In this document: piece by piece, positions 18,438 to 27,673 of the stretch
How positions within the stretch are numbered: position 1 is the first letter of the stretch
Layout: each line of letters begins with the position of its first letter
Assembly (NCBI RefSeq): GCF_000785555.1
Contig: NZ_CP009129.1
Location: 1,488,001 to 1,552,000, forward strand
Origin: Planococcus sp. PAMC 21323
GTDB taxonomy: Bacteria > Bacillota > Bacilli > Bacillales_A > Planococcaceae
DNA length: 64,000 nt
Reading direction: 5' to 3'
Translations under genes and position numbers: made by a program
The notes under the pieces: generated by a model
Told to the model about the DNA's origin: nothing
Databases searched by the model: none
Seen by the model: the letters and a program-made list of their open reading frames with translations, nothing else

Positions 18438-20483
18438 ATGGTATTTAATGTTCGAGAAAGCACACGTAGTATTAAAAGAGAGTTTCCACATGAAGTAGAA
18501 GTGATCGACCATATTTGGATTTCGATGTCTGACGGAACTAGGTTGTCTGCGAAGCTTTGGATACCCAAAAGTGCATATGAGAATCCTGTACCGGTCGTTT
18601 TAGAATATCTTCCATATCGCAAAAACGAATTTACCGCATTACGTGATTCAATTCGTCATCCTTATTTCTCGGGCCATGGCTATGCCAGCGTTCGTGTAGA
18701 TATTCGTGGATGCGGTGATTCAGAAGGCATCATTTACGATGAGTATACAAAACAAGAACAAGATGATGCATTAGAAGTTTTGGATTGGATTACAAAACAA
18801 GAATGGTCAACTGGATCTGTTGGCATGATTGGCAAGTCGTGGGGCGGTTTTAATGGCCTACAAGTTGCAGCACATAATCATCCAGCGTTAAAAACCATCA
18901 TTACACTATGCTCAACAGATGATCGTTATGCAGATGACGTCCATTATAAAGGTGGTGCTTTACTCGCTTCAGACATGCTTTGGTGGGCTTCGACAATGCT
19001 TGTTTATAATGCTCGACCACAAGATCCTAAACATGTAGGTGAATCATGGCGCGAAAACTGGTTAGAGCGTTTAGAAAAAACACCGCCATTTGTGGAAGAA
19101 TGGATGCGTCACCAGCGTCGAGATGATTATTGGAAACACGGTTCGATTTGCGAGAATTACGATGATATCAAAATTCCGGTTTACGCAGTAGGCGGTTGGG
19201 CAGATGGCTATACAAATGCAGTTTTTCGCTTGATGGAAAATTTGAAAGGTCCAAAAAAGGGATTGATTGGTCCATGGGCACATGAATATCCAGAAGTAGC
19301 TGTGCCGGGTCCGCAAATTGGATTTTTACAAGAATGTCTTCGTTGGTGGGATCAATGGTTAAAAGAAGAAGATACAGGCATTATGGATGAACCGGTGTTG
19401 CGTATGTGGCTTCAAGACGCCGTACCACCTAAAACCGATTACCACATTCGTCCAGGTGAATGGGTGCTCGAAAATAGTTGGCCAAGCCCTAACACGGAGG
19501 ATAAGCACTATTTCCTTGGTAATCATCAACTTACAGAAACTCCAGATAGCGGATCTGAAATATTGAAAACTCACCAACAGCACGGCTTGTATGCAGGGGT
19601 TTATTGTCCATTCGGGCAAGAAGGCGACATGGCTTCAGATCAGGCAATTGAAAATGGCTTATCGAATACATTTACCAGTGCACCACTAGAGGAAGAGTTG
19701 AGCATTCTTGGCTTTCCAAAGCTGAAAGTAAAATTAATGAGTGATAACAAACGTGCTAATCTTGCTGTGAGGTTAAGTGATTTATCACCTACGGGAACTT
19801 CAAAATTGATTTCGTGGGGACAGTTAAACTTAACTCATCGGAATAGTCACGAGTCTCCAGAAGATGTACCAGTCGACCAAGAGTTCACAGCCGTAGTGGA
19901 GCTGGATGCCATTGGCTATAAAGTGCCTAAAGGACATAGTCTTCAATTATCCATTTCACCTACTTACTGGCCGCATGCTTGGCCAACGGCAAATGAAGCA
20001 GAACTGTATATTATTAAAGACAAAGATACGCACTTTGTATTGCCAACTTACAACAATATAACGAAAAAAGAAGATATCATTCCATTTGAACAGCCAGAAA
20101 CAGCTGCTGTAATGGAACGTGAAGTTCTTCGTGAAGCTGGACGAACGCGAGAAATTAACCACAATACAGTTACAAACGAGTGGGTATTGAATGACTTCTC
20201 TGATGAAGGATGCAGACGTTTACCAGCTAATGGGCTCGAATACGGCAGTACGAATAAAAATATATACCGTATTAAAGAAGGCGATCCATTGTCAGCTTCT
20301 GTTCAATGTGACTGGACCTTAACGGTCGGACGTGAAGAGTGGCAAACAAGTTTGGAATCTGTTTCGACTATGACGGCAGATGCTAAAAAGTTCTATATCA
20401 CGAGCCAGTTAAAAGCGCTCGAAGGTGACAAAGTACTTTATGATACATGTAGAACTTTTGAAGTCGATCGTGATTTTATTTAA
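18438..20483 (+). CDS. CocE/NonD-family alpha/beta hydrolase
   Basis: A 681-residue cytosolic hydrolase of the X-Pro dipeptidyl-peptidase/cocaine esterase type. The N-terminal alpha/beta domain has DIRGCGDSEG (oxyanion region) and the nucleophile elbow GKSWGGFNG (Ser about residue 135); GGWADGYT should hold the acid and GPWAHEYP the catalytic His. A C-terminal jelly-roll domain (about 430-680) follows. No signal peptide. It lies in one operon with a BCCT transporter and an UPF0316 gene, controlled by a divergent TetR; the natural ester or amide substrate is unknown. Confidence 0.85.
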   Translation: MVFNVRESTRSIKREFPHEVEVIDHIWISMSDGTRLSAKLWIPKSAYENPVPVVLEYLPYRKNEFTALRDSIRHPYFSGHGYASVRVDIRGCGDSEGIIYDEYTKQEQDDALEVLDWITKQEWSTGSVGMIGKSWGGFNGLQVAAHNHPALKTIITLCSTDDRYADDVHYKGGALLASDMLWWASTMLVYNARPQDPKHVGESWRENWLERLEKTPPFVEEWMRHQRRDDYWKHGSICENYDDIKIPVYAVGGWADGYTNAVFRLMENLKGPKKGLIGPWAHEYPEVAVPGPQIGFLQECLRWWDQWLKEEDTGIMDEPVLRMWLQDAVPPKTDYHIRPGEWVLENSWPSPNTEDKHYFLGNHQLTETPDSGSEILKTHQQHGLYAGVYCPFGQEGDMASDQAIENGLSNTFTSAPLEEELSILGFPKLKVKLMSDNKRANLAVRLSDLSPTGTSKLISWGQLNLTHRNSHESPEDVPVDQEFTAVVELDAIGYKVPKGHSLQLSISPTYWPHAWPTANEAELYIIKDKDTHFVLPTYNNITKKEDIIPFEQPETAAVMEREVLREAGRTREINHNTVTNEWVLNDFSDEGCRRLPANGLEYGSTNKNIYRIKEGDPLSASVQCDWTLTVGREEWQTSLESVSTMTADAKKFYITSQLKALEGDKVLYDTCRTFEVDRDFI

Positions 20484-20513
20484 TCGGCTATCTGAATAAT
20501 GGGCGGGGACTTT

Positions 20514-21053
20514 GTGAATTCAATATTAATGCTAATTATTTTAATTAACGTTGCCTATATGACCCTTTTCACATTGCGTATGATTTTAGTGATTAAAGGC
20601 TATCGTAAAGTAGCTGTATTCTTGTCCATGGTAGAAGTTTTTATTTATTTGATGGGGTTAACGATTGTTCTTGATAATTTAAGTAACCCATTCAATCTTG
20701 CCGCATACTGTATCGGGTGGGGAATCGGCGTCTACCTCGGTGGCATAATCGAAAATCGTCTCGCACTCGGTTATATCGTGTTTGATATTATAGTCGATGC
20801 ATTAGAAATTGATTTACCGATGCACCTAAGAGGTAAAGGCTATGGGGTTACTTCGTGGACTGCCGAAGGGAAAGACGGCGAACGGTTATGTTTAAAAGTG
20901 TTAGCAAAAAGGAAAAATGAAACCAAACTCCGAAGTTTCGTGACGCAGTTGTCTCCAAAAGCATTTATCATTTTCTATGAGCCCAATCGCTATAATGGTG
21001 GTTTTCTTATGGGAAGCTTTGAATCCATTATTCAGATTAATAATAAAGTTTAA
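20514..21053 (+). CDS. UPF0316/DUF2179 membrane protein
   Basis: A 179-residue protein with three N-terminal membrane helices (about residues 2-20, 30-50, 55-78; the AYCIGWGIGVYLGGIIENRLALGY stretch is typical) and a cytoplasmic DUF2179 domain (about 90-179; RGKGYGVTSWTAEGKDGER). DUF2179 resembles PII/YitT-type small-molecule-binding domains. The function is unknown. I chose the GTG at 20514 with a GGGGAC ribosome-binding site; an ATG at 20499 has none. It is the last gene of the BCCT-hydrolase operon. Confidence 0.75.
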   Translation: MNSILMLIILINVAYMTLFTLRMILVIKGYRKVAVFLSMVEVFIYLMGLTIVLDNLSNPFNLAAYCIGWGIGVYLGGIIENRLALGYIVFDIIVDALEIDLPMHLRGKGYGVTSWTAEGKDGERLCLKVLAKRKNETKLRSFVTQLSPKAFIIFYEPNRYNGGFLMGSFESIIQINNKV

Positions 21054-21115
21054 ACGCTAGAATATAGAAAAGACTTCTTGTGAATTCACAAGAAGTCTTT
21101 TCTATATTCTAGCGT
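21054..21115. terminator. Perfect 62-nt palindrome, bidirectional terminator
   Basis: Positions 21054-21115 are their own reverse complement from end to end (centre TTGTGAATTCACAA), starting one base after the UPF0316 stop and ending three bases before the convergent oxidoreductase stop. The GAAAAGAC / GTCTTTTC part places T-runs on either strand. Confidence 0.85.
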
Positions 21116-21118
21116 CGA

Positions 21119-22210
21119 TTATTCATAAAGATCTTTATACCGTTTCATAAATTTACGGTCAATGTATTGTTTCATCTTCCACGGAATTTTGCCATGAAAA
21201 AGCTGGCTTCCATAAGATAAGAAAGCTTCGCCATCGCCTGTAGAAAGAATGGAAATATATCTCTTTTGAGGAGTAAAGCGTACTAATTGGCCTTTCGATA
21301 AGCTCTTTTTTAAGTTTTCCCAAAGAATCGGACCTTGGCGTACCGCATAAACACCATTTTTAGCTAGAGCGGGATACTGATCAATGGTTACACAATCACC
21401 AGCACCAAAAATTTCAGGATGTTGATTATTTTGCAACATTTCGTTTACTAACAAATATCCGTTGGTATCTGTAGGGAGTCCAGAAGTTTGAAACAACTCA
21501 AAGCTTTTCGGACCTGTTAGCCATAAAACATCTGACTGTGGATGACTGTCACCTGTACTTGTTCTCACATTGCTTTCATCAACTGACTCTATGCCCACGC
21601 CTGAATAAAAAGACAATGCTTTTTGCGTGGCGATTTTCTCGATTTTTTTTGAAGCTGCAGTTCCTTGACTGACTAGCAATTTGGTTGAACTAAAGAGTGC
21701 TACATTGCTAGGTAGACGATTTTTCTTACGCCAAGACAGAATTGAAAAGGCCAATTCTACTCCAGACGCGCCACCTCCCACGATTACTGGGTGAGTAGAT
21801 TCACGCATTTTGACCAATCGATCGGGAAAGCGATAGTTTGGTTTGATCGATAATGCATGGTTTTCAACTGCCTCAGGGATCGCGATTTGTGAGCCAATAT
21901 CAAATGATACAACATCATACGGATAAACTGCTCCGTTTAGACCTGTCAGCTTTTGCGACTTTGCATCGATATTCACGATTGCATCTTCTAGAAATTCAAC
22001 ATTGATGCTATGGGATAGTTTAGGTAAGTCAATCCTGACATCGTCCAAGCTATATACACCTTCTGTATATCCAGAGAACATGCCAGAATAATATTGATAA
22101 GGAGACGGTGAGATCAATACGACGCGCCAGTCTTTTTGAGAATCGTTCTTTAATCGCTCTAGACAATGCAAATGCGCATGTCCGCCGCCTACTAATACGA
22201 GGGTTTTCAT
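21119..22210 (-). CDS. FAD/NAD(P)-dependent oxidoreductase of the SelD-associated family
   Basis: A 363-residue flavoprotein: N-terminal dinucleotide fold with the unusual signature VGGGHAHLH, a second Rossmann fold (PVIVGGGASGVELAFSI, about residue 142) and a C-terminal FAD contact GAGDCVTID. GGGHAHLH with SPYQYYSGMFSGYTEG is typical of the family seen as the N-terminal half of some fused selenophosphate synthetases (TIGR03169-like) and related to type II NADH dehydrogenases. No CxxC redox pair is visible. It is co-transcribed with a CDP-alcohol phosphatidyltransferase and divergent from a second oxidoreductase and an ABC importer. The electron acceptor is unknown. Confidence 0.8.
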   Translation of the reverse strand: MKTLVLVGGGHAHLHCLERLKNDSQKDWRVVLISPSPYQYYSGMFSGYTEGVYSLDDVRIDLPKLSHSINVEFLEDAIVNIDAKSQKLTGLNGAVYPYDVVSFDIGSQIAIPEAVENHALSIKPNYRFPDRLVKMRESTHPVIVGGGASGVELAFSILSWRKKNRLPSNVALFSSTKLLVSQGTAASKKIEKIATQKALSFYSGVGIESVDESNVRTSTGDSHPQSDVLWLTGPKSFELFQTSGLPTDTNGYLLVNEMLQNNQHPEIFGAGDCVTIDQYPALAKNGVYAVRQGPILWENLKKSLSKGQLVRFTPQKRYISILSTGDGEAFLSYGSQLFHGKIPWKMKQYIDRKFMKRYKDLYE

Positions 22211-22226
22211 TTCTCACTACTCCAAT

Positions 22227-22808
22227 CTAGTTTAAAATACGTTTTGCTTCAGCCATACGTTGGTAAATGGTGAAAAGTTGAATTGCGACAAAAATTAACG
22301 TAATGGCGATCAAATGCGTTGAAAACACTATCATTAGGGTAAACAATATAAAGCCTTCCGTTCTTTCTGCTAGTCCAGCTTGATAGTAGAACGACTTTAC
22401 TCCTTTTTTATCAGTTAAAGCCCCAACGGTTAGAAAGACAGTCATGGCAACAATAATGGAAGTGCTTAACAATAAAAGCGCCCACATCGCGTCTGGAAAA
22501 CGGAAAGCTAGTCCCAAAATCACGCTAATTTCTACCATTCTGTCAAAGCTAATATCAAGCAATGTTCCCCACGGAGAAGGTTTTGTTTTTCTGGCCATGG
22601 TTCCATCGACAACATCTAAATAGCCGGATAACCAAAGAACAATGACTGCCCATAAAGGTTGATCGAGGTAAATAAAGACGCCTGATGATAGGCCGACTGC
22701 AAACGCAATTTTGGTCACACTGTTGGCTGATAAGCCTATTTTCAATAAAAAATCAGCTGTTTTATCTACGACTGGTTGTACATGTTTTCGTGCATGGGTA
22801 TCGAGCAT
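22227..22808 (-). CDS. CDP-alcohol phosphatidyltransferase (YnjF-like)
   Basis: A 193-residue membrane enzyme. The CDP-alcohol phosphotransferase motif is complete: DVVDGTMARKTKPSPWGTLL followed by DISFDR, giving D-x2-DG-x2-AR-x8/9-G-x3-D-x3-D. Several membrane helices surround it. Such enzymes transfer a phosphatidyl group from CDP-diacylglycerol to an alcohol. The family member in E. coli next to ynjBCD is YnjF; the same neighbours occur here. I chose the ATG at 22808 (AAGGTG upstream); an earlier in-frame ATG would add 35 polar residues overlapping the divergent gene. Confidence 0.8.
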   Translation of the reverse strand: MLDTHARKHVQPVVDKTADFLLKIGLSANSVTKIAFAVGLSSGVFIYLDQPLWAVIVLWLSGYLDVVDGTMARKTKPSPWGTLLDISFDRMVEISVILGLAFRFPDAMWALLLLSTSIIVAMTVFLTVGALTDKKGVKSFYYQAGLAERTEGFILFTLMIVFSTHLIAITLIFVAIQLFTIYQRMAEAKRILN

Positions 22809-22982
22809 GAGTTTCACCTTTTCGTTTTCAGTATAAATTAAGTATAAGTGATGTTCACAATTGTAACCTGTATTAACACTCGATTCAAAATAATCACATG
22901 TTATTGAGTGCAATTAAGCGAAATATGGGGTTCTCTATTGTTAAGATGGATTTACTTTAAAAATAGAAAGGAATTGATAGTA

Positions 22983-24866
22983 ATGGTCAAAAAATATGAT
23001 ATTGCCATAATTGGAGCAGGTGCAGCGGGGTTAACTGCTGCTTTTACAGCCGCAGGATTTTCAAAAAGCGTCGTTTTAATCGATAAAAACTTACCTGGTG
23101 GTGAATGTACTTGGTCAGGCTGTATTCCAAGTAAATCACTTATTAATATCGCAAAAGAAGTACACAGCGCAAAAAAATATACGCCAGATTTACAAGTAGA
23201 TACTTCAGTTGTCTTAAAAGATATACAAGACGTTATACAAAAGGTCTATGCGGGCGAATCACCAGATGTATTAGAAGAAGCAGGCATAGACTTTATCAAT
23301 AGCTACGCAAAATTTATCGAGCCTCATGCACTAGAAGTAGATAATGAGCGTATTGAAGCGAAAAAAATCATTCTTTCAACAGGATCTTCTCCGATGGTTC
23401 CGCCAATTGAAGGCTTGGATCAAGTTTCATATTTAACAAACGAAACCATTTTTACTCAAACGACGTTCCCGAAAACAATGACGATCCTTGGTGGTGGTGC
23501 AATTGGCGTGGAACTGAGCCAAGCATTAAATCGCATTGGTGTTAAAGTCACACTTGTCGAAAAATTCGAGCGCATCTTGCCAAAAGACGAAGAGGATCTC
23601 GTGTTGATGATTCAGCAGCGCTTGATCGATGAAGGTGTTACGATTCACACCGGCGCAACTGCCGTTCGTGCAGAGCAAAGCGGTGAAATTATTGATTTGA
23701 TAATCGAAAAAGATGGCAGTGAACAAACGATTAGTGGAGAAGGGCTTTTAGTAGCGCTTGGCCGTCAAGCAAATGTAAAAGGTTTTGGATTGGAAACTGC
23801 GGGTGTCGAATATGATTCGAAAAGCATTAAAGTTGACGATTATTTAGAAACAACTACTAAAGGAGTATATGCGATAGGCGACGTCGTAGGACCTTATCAA
23901 TTATCACATATGGCAAATGCACAAGGAATTTTAGCAACACAAAATGCGATTTTACCTATAAATCGAAAAATGGATTATGAGCACGTAACGTGGTGTACAT
24001 ACACTGATCCTGAGCTCGGACGCTCTGGATTATCCGAAGATGAAGCTCGCGAGAAATACGGCGATTCTATTCGCGTATATGAACACGAATATGCAGACTT
24101 AGACCGTGCCAATACAAAAAAAGACAGCATTGGGAAAGTAAAAATTATATTAGATAAAAAAGGTTATATTTTAGGTGCTAGTATTCTTGGTGACCGCGCT
24201 GGTGAAATCATCAGCCAAATTCAAACGATTAAAACCTTGAAGATCAATATGGGCAAACTATCAGGTGTGATACACCCGTATCCAACTTATAGTGAAGTGC
24301 TAGTGAAAATTGGTAAAAAAGTATTTGTAGACAACTTATTAAATCAGCCTGTTGTTAAAACGTTCAACCAAGCTAAAGCGGGTGAATTGCCTGCCAAAAA
24401 GATTGGCATTTACGGAGCTGTTGCGACAGCGGGGATCGGTATCGCCAATTTGGTTCTCAACAACAATTTAAAACCAAAACTAGGTGTTGAAAATGGCCGT
24501 TTAAAAGAAATACCTTCAACACCAAACGCCATCTCTTCTCAAACAACTAAACAAGAAATGCACGTTCCAGCATGGCCATACAATGGCAACAAGCATATGG
24601 CAAAACAAAGTTTGCTTAGGATGCTAGAAAATTATGAAGGCATCAAAATCCAGCAAAACGATGGCAATTACGTACACGCCGTAGCTGTATCCAAACCACT
24701 AGGCTTTAAAGATGATATCGAATTTTACTTTAACGACCAAGCCGAAAGAATCGAGTACCGATCAGCATCTCGCGTTGGCTATTCAGACTGGGGCGTCAAC
24801 CGAGAGCGTTACGATGATATGAGAGGTCGTTACTTTAGCATTTTGGCGCAAAAGCAAAACCTATGA
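22983..24866 (+). CDS. Dihydrolipoamide dehydrogenase/mercuric reductase-like enzyme fused to DUF1499
   Basis: A 627-residue protein. Residues 1-455 are a class I pyridine nucleotide-disulfide oxidoreductase: IIGAGAAGLTAAF, the redox-active GGECTWSGCIPSKSL (Cys pair), ILGGGAIGVELSQ for NADH and YAIGDVVGP for FAD, then a dimerisation domain ending with the HPYPTYSE motif (His of the base pair). After a linker with a hydrophobic segment (IYGAVATAGIGIANLVL, about 485-500), residues 525-627 look like a DUF1499 domain (YRSASRVGYSDWGVNRER). The missing N-terminal HMA and C-terminal Cys pair argue against a true MerA. The start at 22983 has GAAAGGA. It overlaps the TVP38 gene by 4 bp. Confidence 0.8.
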   Translation: MVKKYDIAIIGAGAAGLTAAFTAAGFSKSVVLIDKNLPGGECTWSGCIPSKSLINIAKEVHSAKKYTPDLQVDTSVVLKDIQDVIQKVYAGESPDVLEEAGIDFINSYAKFIEPHALEVDNERIEAKKIILSTGSSPMVPPIEGLDQVSYLTNETIFTQTTFPKTMTILGGGAIGVELSQALNRIGVKVTLVEKFERILPKDEEDLVLMIQQRLIDEGVTIHTGATAVRAEQSGEIIDLIIEKDGSEQTISGEGLLVALGRQANVKGFGLETAGVEYDSKSIKVDDYLETTTKGVYAIGDVVGPYQLSHMANAQGILATQNAILPINRKMDYEHVTWCTYTDPELGRSGLSEDEAREKYGDSIRVYEHEYADLDRANTKKDSIGKVKIILDKKGYILGASILGDRAGEIISQIQTIKTLKINMGKLSGVIHPYPTYSEVLVKIGKKVFVDNLLNQPVVKTFNQAKAGELPAKKIGIYGAVATAGIGIANLVLNNNLKPKLGVENGRLKEIPSTPNAISSQTTKQEMHVPAWPYNGNKHMAKQSLLRMLENYEGIKIQQNDGNYVHAVAVSKPLGFKDDIEFYFNDQAERIEYRSASRVGYSDWGVNRERYDDMRGRYFSILAQKQNL

Positions 24867-25522
24867 ACAAGAAAAAAAGTTTACAACTAGCAAAATGGAT
24901 AGCGATTGCTGCGTTAATTGGGATCGTGATTTGGCTTAGCCGCTCTGTTTTTCAAGTAGATGCCAATGATCTTCGTAATTGGATTTTGTCATTTGGTTTT
25001 TGGTCGCCCGTTTTATACATTTTAATTTATACTGTTCGACCGCTCATCTTTTTTCCCGCATCGGTATTATCCATTGCAGGCGGCTTAGCTTTTGGGGCTT
25101 GGCTAGGGACACTTTATACCATTATTGGCGCAACACTTGGCGCGATGTTGTCTTTTTACGTTGCGAAAACTCTAGGGAAGAGCTTTGTTCGTAAATCATG
25201 GACCGGTAACGTTGGGAAAATCCAGTCTCAAATGGAACAAAACGGCTTTTTCTATGTCTTGCTGTTTCGTTTCATCCCGGTAATTAATTTTGATTTGATC
25301 AGTTACGTAGCGGCTTTTGCGAAAGTACGATTTTCGTCTTTCGCGTTAGCTACATTTATCGGAATCATCCCGGGTACGTTTGCTTATAATTTTTTGGGCA
25401 GTAGTTTTGTTAGCGGAAATCCAAAAATCATTGTTCTTGCTGTCGTCGTTTTCGTTATACTAACAGTAGTGCCAATTGCTTTACGCAATCGGTGGAACAA
25501 AAAACAAAAGCTCGATAAATAA
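24863..25522 (+). CDS. TVP38/TMEM64-family membrane protein (DedA superfamily)
   Basis: A 219-residue protein with about five or six membrane segments. The central SNARE-associated/VTT domain is clear: RPLIFFPASVLSIAGGLAFG, then GAMLSFYVAKTLGKSFV, FRFIPVINFDLISYVAAF and GIIPGTFAYNFLG. Members are lipid scramblases or transporters. ATGA overlap with the preceding oxidoreductase gene indicates translational coupling, and the ABC importer follows 35 bp later. E. coli has two members (YdjX, YdjZ) upstream of ynjABCD, so the pairing with YnjBCD seems conserved. Confidence 0.85.
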   Translation: MNKKKSLQLAKWIAIAALIGIVIWLSRSVFQVDANDLRNWILSFGFWSPVLYILIYTVRPLIFFPASVLSIAGGLAFGAWLGTLYTIIGATLGAMLSFYVAKTLGKSFVRKSWTGNVGKIQSQMEQNGFFYVLLFRFIPVINFDLISYVAAFAKVRFSSFALATFIGIIPGTFAYNFLGSSFVSGNPKIIVLAVVVFVILTVVPIALRNRWNKKQKLDK

Positions 25523-25557
25523 TAGCCATTTTATCAACGGATTTGGGAAGTGTGAAA

Positions 25558-26805
25558 ATGAAGAATTCCGTATTACTGGTTTCATCCATACTAGCGTTAA
25601 CCTTAACAGCTTGTACTCAAGCCACTAAAGAAAAAACAGCTGAAGAAACAGATCAATTGCTGACTAGTGATTGGCAAACAATTGCAGATTCAGCAACGGG
25701 TCAGCAAGTAAATATGTATATGTGGGGAGGCAGTGACAACATTAATCGTTATATCGATGAGTGGGTTGCGCCTCGCTTGAAAAAAGACCATGACGTGGAA
25801 CTAAACCGAATTCCGATGAACGATTCGCAAGACATTGTTAATCAATTAGTTGATGAAAAATTTGCTAATAAGTCCAGTGGTAGTATGGACATCATTTGGA
25901 TTAACGGTGAAAATTTTAAAGTCGCTAAAGATAATGAGCTGCTATGGGGAAGTTTTAGTGGACAGTTACCAAATTTTAACGACTTTGTCGATAAAGAGGC
26001 ACCTGAAATTGCCAATGATTTTGGTGAGCCTGTAGAAGGCCTCGAAGCACCATGGGGCAAAGCACAATTTGTTTTCGTCCACGATGAAAGCAAATCGCCA
26101 AATCCACCAAAATCGATGGATGAACTAGCTAAATGGGTCGAAGAAAATCCAGGACAGTTTACGTATCCGGCTTTACCCGACTTTACGGGGAGTGCGTTTG
26201 TCCGTCACGTGTTATATGAAACAACGGGTGGATATGAGCAGTATCAACAACCGGCTGAGTCGTTTCCAGACTTGGAGACACATCTAGAGCCGATGTGGGA
26301 TTATTTAAATAGCATCGAGCCACATTTGTGGCGTGGTGGGGAAACGTATCCTGAAAATTTAGCAAAACAAGATCAATTGTATACAAGTGGGGAAATTGGC
26401 GTAACTATGAGTTATGACCCTGCACTTGCTGCAAGTGAAGTGCTAAAAGGAAGATTTCCGGATTCTACGCGTACCTTTATGTTAGATGCTGGAACGCTTT
26501 CCAACACACATTTTCTTTCGATACCATTTAATTCTTCTGCAAAAGCAGGAGCGATGGTGGCGATCAATGAATTAATGTCACCAGCCGCCCAAACAGCTAA
26601 ATTGTCTCCAGAAAACTGGGGAGACTTATCAGCACTCGACTTAAATTTATTGTCATCTGAACAGCAACAGGCAATGAACAACGTTGATCTAGGCACAGCT
26701 ACATTATCGTTAGCAGAACTAGAAGATAATCGTCTCCCAGAACTTTCATCTGACTATATTGAAATTATTGAAAAAGGTTGGTTGCAATATGTGGCAAAAG
26801 AATAA
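25558..26805 (+). CDS. ABC transporter substrate-binding lipoprotein (YnjB-like)
   Basis: A 415-residue lipoprotein: signal peptide MKNSVLLVSSILALTL with lipobox LTAC, then a two-lobe periplasmic-binding fold. MYMWGGSDNINRYIDEWVAP and IIWINGENFKVAKDN are typical of YnjB-type proteins (COG4134), distinct from sugar, spermidine and iron binders. The ligand is unknown. I chose the ATG at 25558, 7 nt after GGGAAG; GTG and TTG codons just upstream are alternatives. It is the first gene of the ABC part of the operon, and its end overlaps the first permease gene by 17 bp. Confidence 0.85.
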   Translation: MKNSVLLVSSILALTLTACTQATKEKTAEETDQLLTSDWQTIADSATGQQVNMYMWGGSDNINRYIDEWVAPRLKKDHDVELNRIPMNDSQDIVNQLVDEKFANKSSGSMDIIWINGENFKVAKDNELLWGSFSGQLPNFNDFVDKEAPEIANDFGEPVEGLEAPWGKAQFVFVHDESKSPNPPKSMDELAKWVEENPGQFTYPALPDFTGSAFVRHVLYETTGGYEQYQQPAESFPDLETHLEPMWDYLNSIEPHLWRGGETYPENLAKQDQLYTSGEIGVTMSYDPALAASEVLKGRFPDSTRTFMLDAGTLSNTHFLSIPFNSSAKAGAMVAINELMSPAAQTAKLSPENWGDLSALDLNLLSSEQQQAMNNVDLGTATLSLAELEDNRLPELSSDYIEIIEKGWLQYVAKE

Positions 26806-27673
26806 ACCGTATCTCTTATTGCTTCCGGCTGTCGGAACCATTGTCCTCCTGTTTTTCGGGGGACTTTTTGATGGCTTTTTAAAAAGCCTCGGTTATTTTC
26901 CAGCACTTGGGCAACGTGACTTTAATGCCGACGCGTATCGAGCGTTGTTCGATTCATCGGAATTTTGGGTATCACTTGGATTAACTTTTCGCGTAGCGTT
27001 ACTATCTTCTTTTTTCGCAGCTATTTTGGGTGCGGTTTTGGCGATTTCACTATTTACGCTAAAAGAATCGACTAATGGTGAGAATTCGTCTATTTGGCAA
27101 CAATTATTTCAATTGCCTTTGACGATCCCCCACCTAGTTGGTGGTTATATAATGGTGTTGTTGTTTATGCAAAGTGGCTTTTTGTCGCGAATTCTAACCA
27201 ATCTTGGCATAATCGATACAATTGCAGAATTTCCGGTGTTGGTGAATGATTCGTTTGGGTGGGGCATTATATTTACATACGCTTGGAAAGAAGCACCCTT
27301 TATTTCGTTAATGATTTATCCCGTGCTGTCCCGCATTCACCACTCTTGGCGAGATGTTTCGCGCGTATTCGGCGCAAATCGGTGGCATTACATTCGAGAA
27401 ATTGTTGTCCCGGTTATGATGCCAGCTTGGACAATCGCCACATTTATCGTCTTTGTTTTCACGTTCTCTGCTTTTGAAGTTCCGTTTTTATTGGGGGTCA
27501 CGTATCCGAGCACATTGCCCGTGTATTCCTATCAACTCTATACAAGTGGTACGCTAACAGACCGGCCAGAAGCACTTGCGGTCAACATTCTTTTGGCTAG
27601 TTTCACTGTATTATTAGGTGTCGTTGTTTACGCAATTAATAAACGGTGGAACGCTTTTAAGGGGTGGGATTGA
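26789..27673 (+). CDS. ABC transporter permease (YnjC N-terminal half-like)
   Basis: A 294-residue inner-membrane permease with six or seven helices and the EAA-loop-like signature SRVFGANRWHYIREIVVPVMMPAW near residue 200. The ATG at 26789 lies inside the last codons of the substrate-binding gene. In E. coli YnjC is a single ~510-residue protein with two permease modules; here the modules are two genes (294 and 271 residues). The stop overlaps the next start (TGATG). Confidence 0.85.
   Translation: MWQKNKPYLLLLPAVGTIVLLFFGGLFDGFLKSLGYFPALGQRDFNADAYRALFDSSEFWVSLGLTFRVALLSSFFAAILGAVLAISLFTLKESTNGENSSIWQQLFQLPLTIPHLVGGYIMVLLFMQSGFLSRILTNLGIIDTIAEFPVLVNDSFGWGIIFTYAWKEAPFISLMIYPVLSRIHHSWRDVSRVFGANRWHYIREIVVPVMMPAWTIATFIVFVFTFSAFEVPFLLGVTYPSTLPVYSYQLYTSGTLTDRPEALAVNILLASFTVLLGVVVYAINKRWNAFKGWD

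Noticed and set aside
22983-24866. True mercuric reductase (MerA)
   Set aside because: No N-terminal heavy-metal domain, no C-terminal vicinal Cys pair, and no merR, merT or merP nearby.
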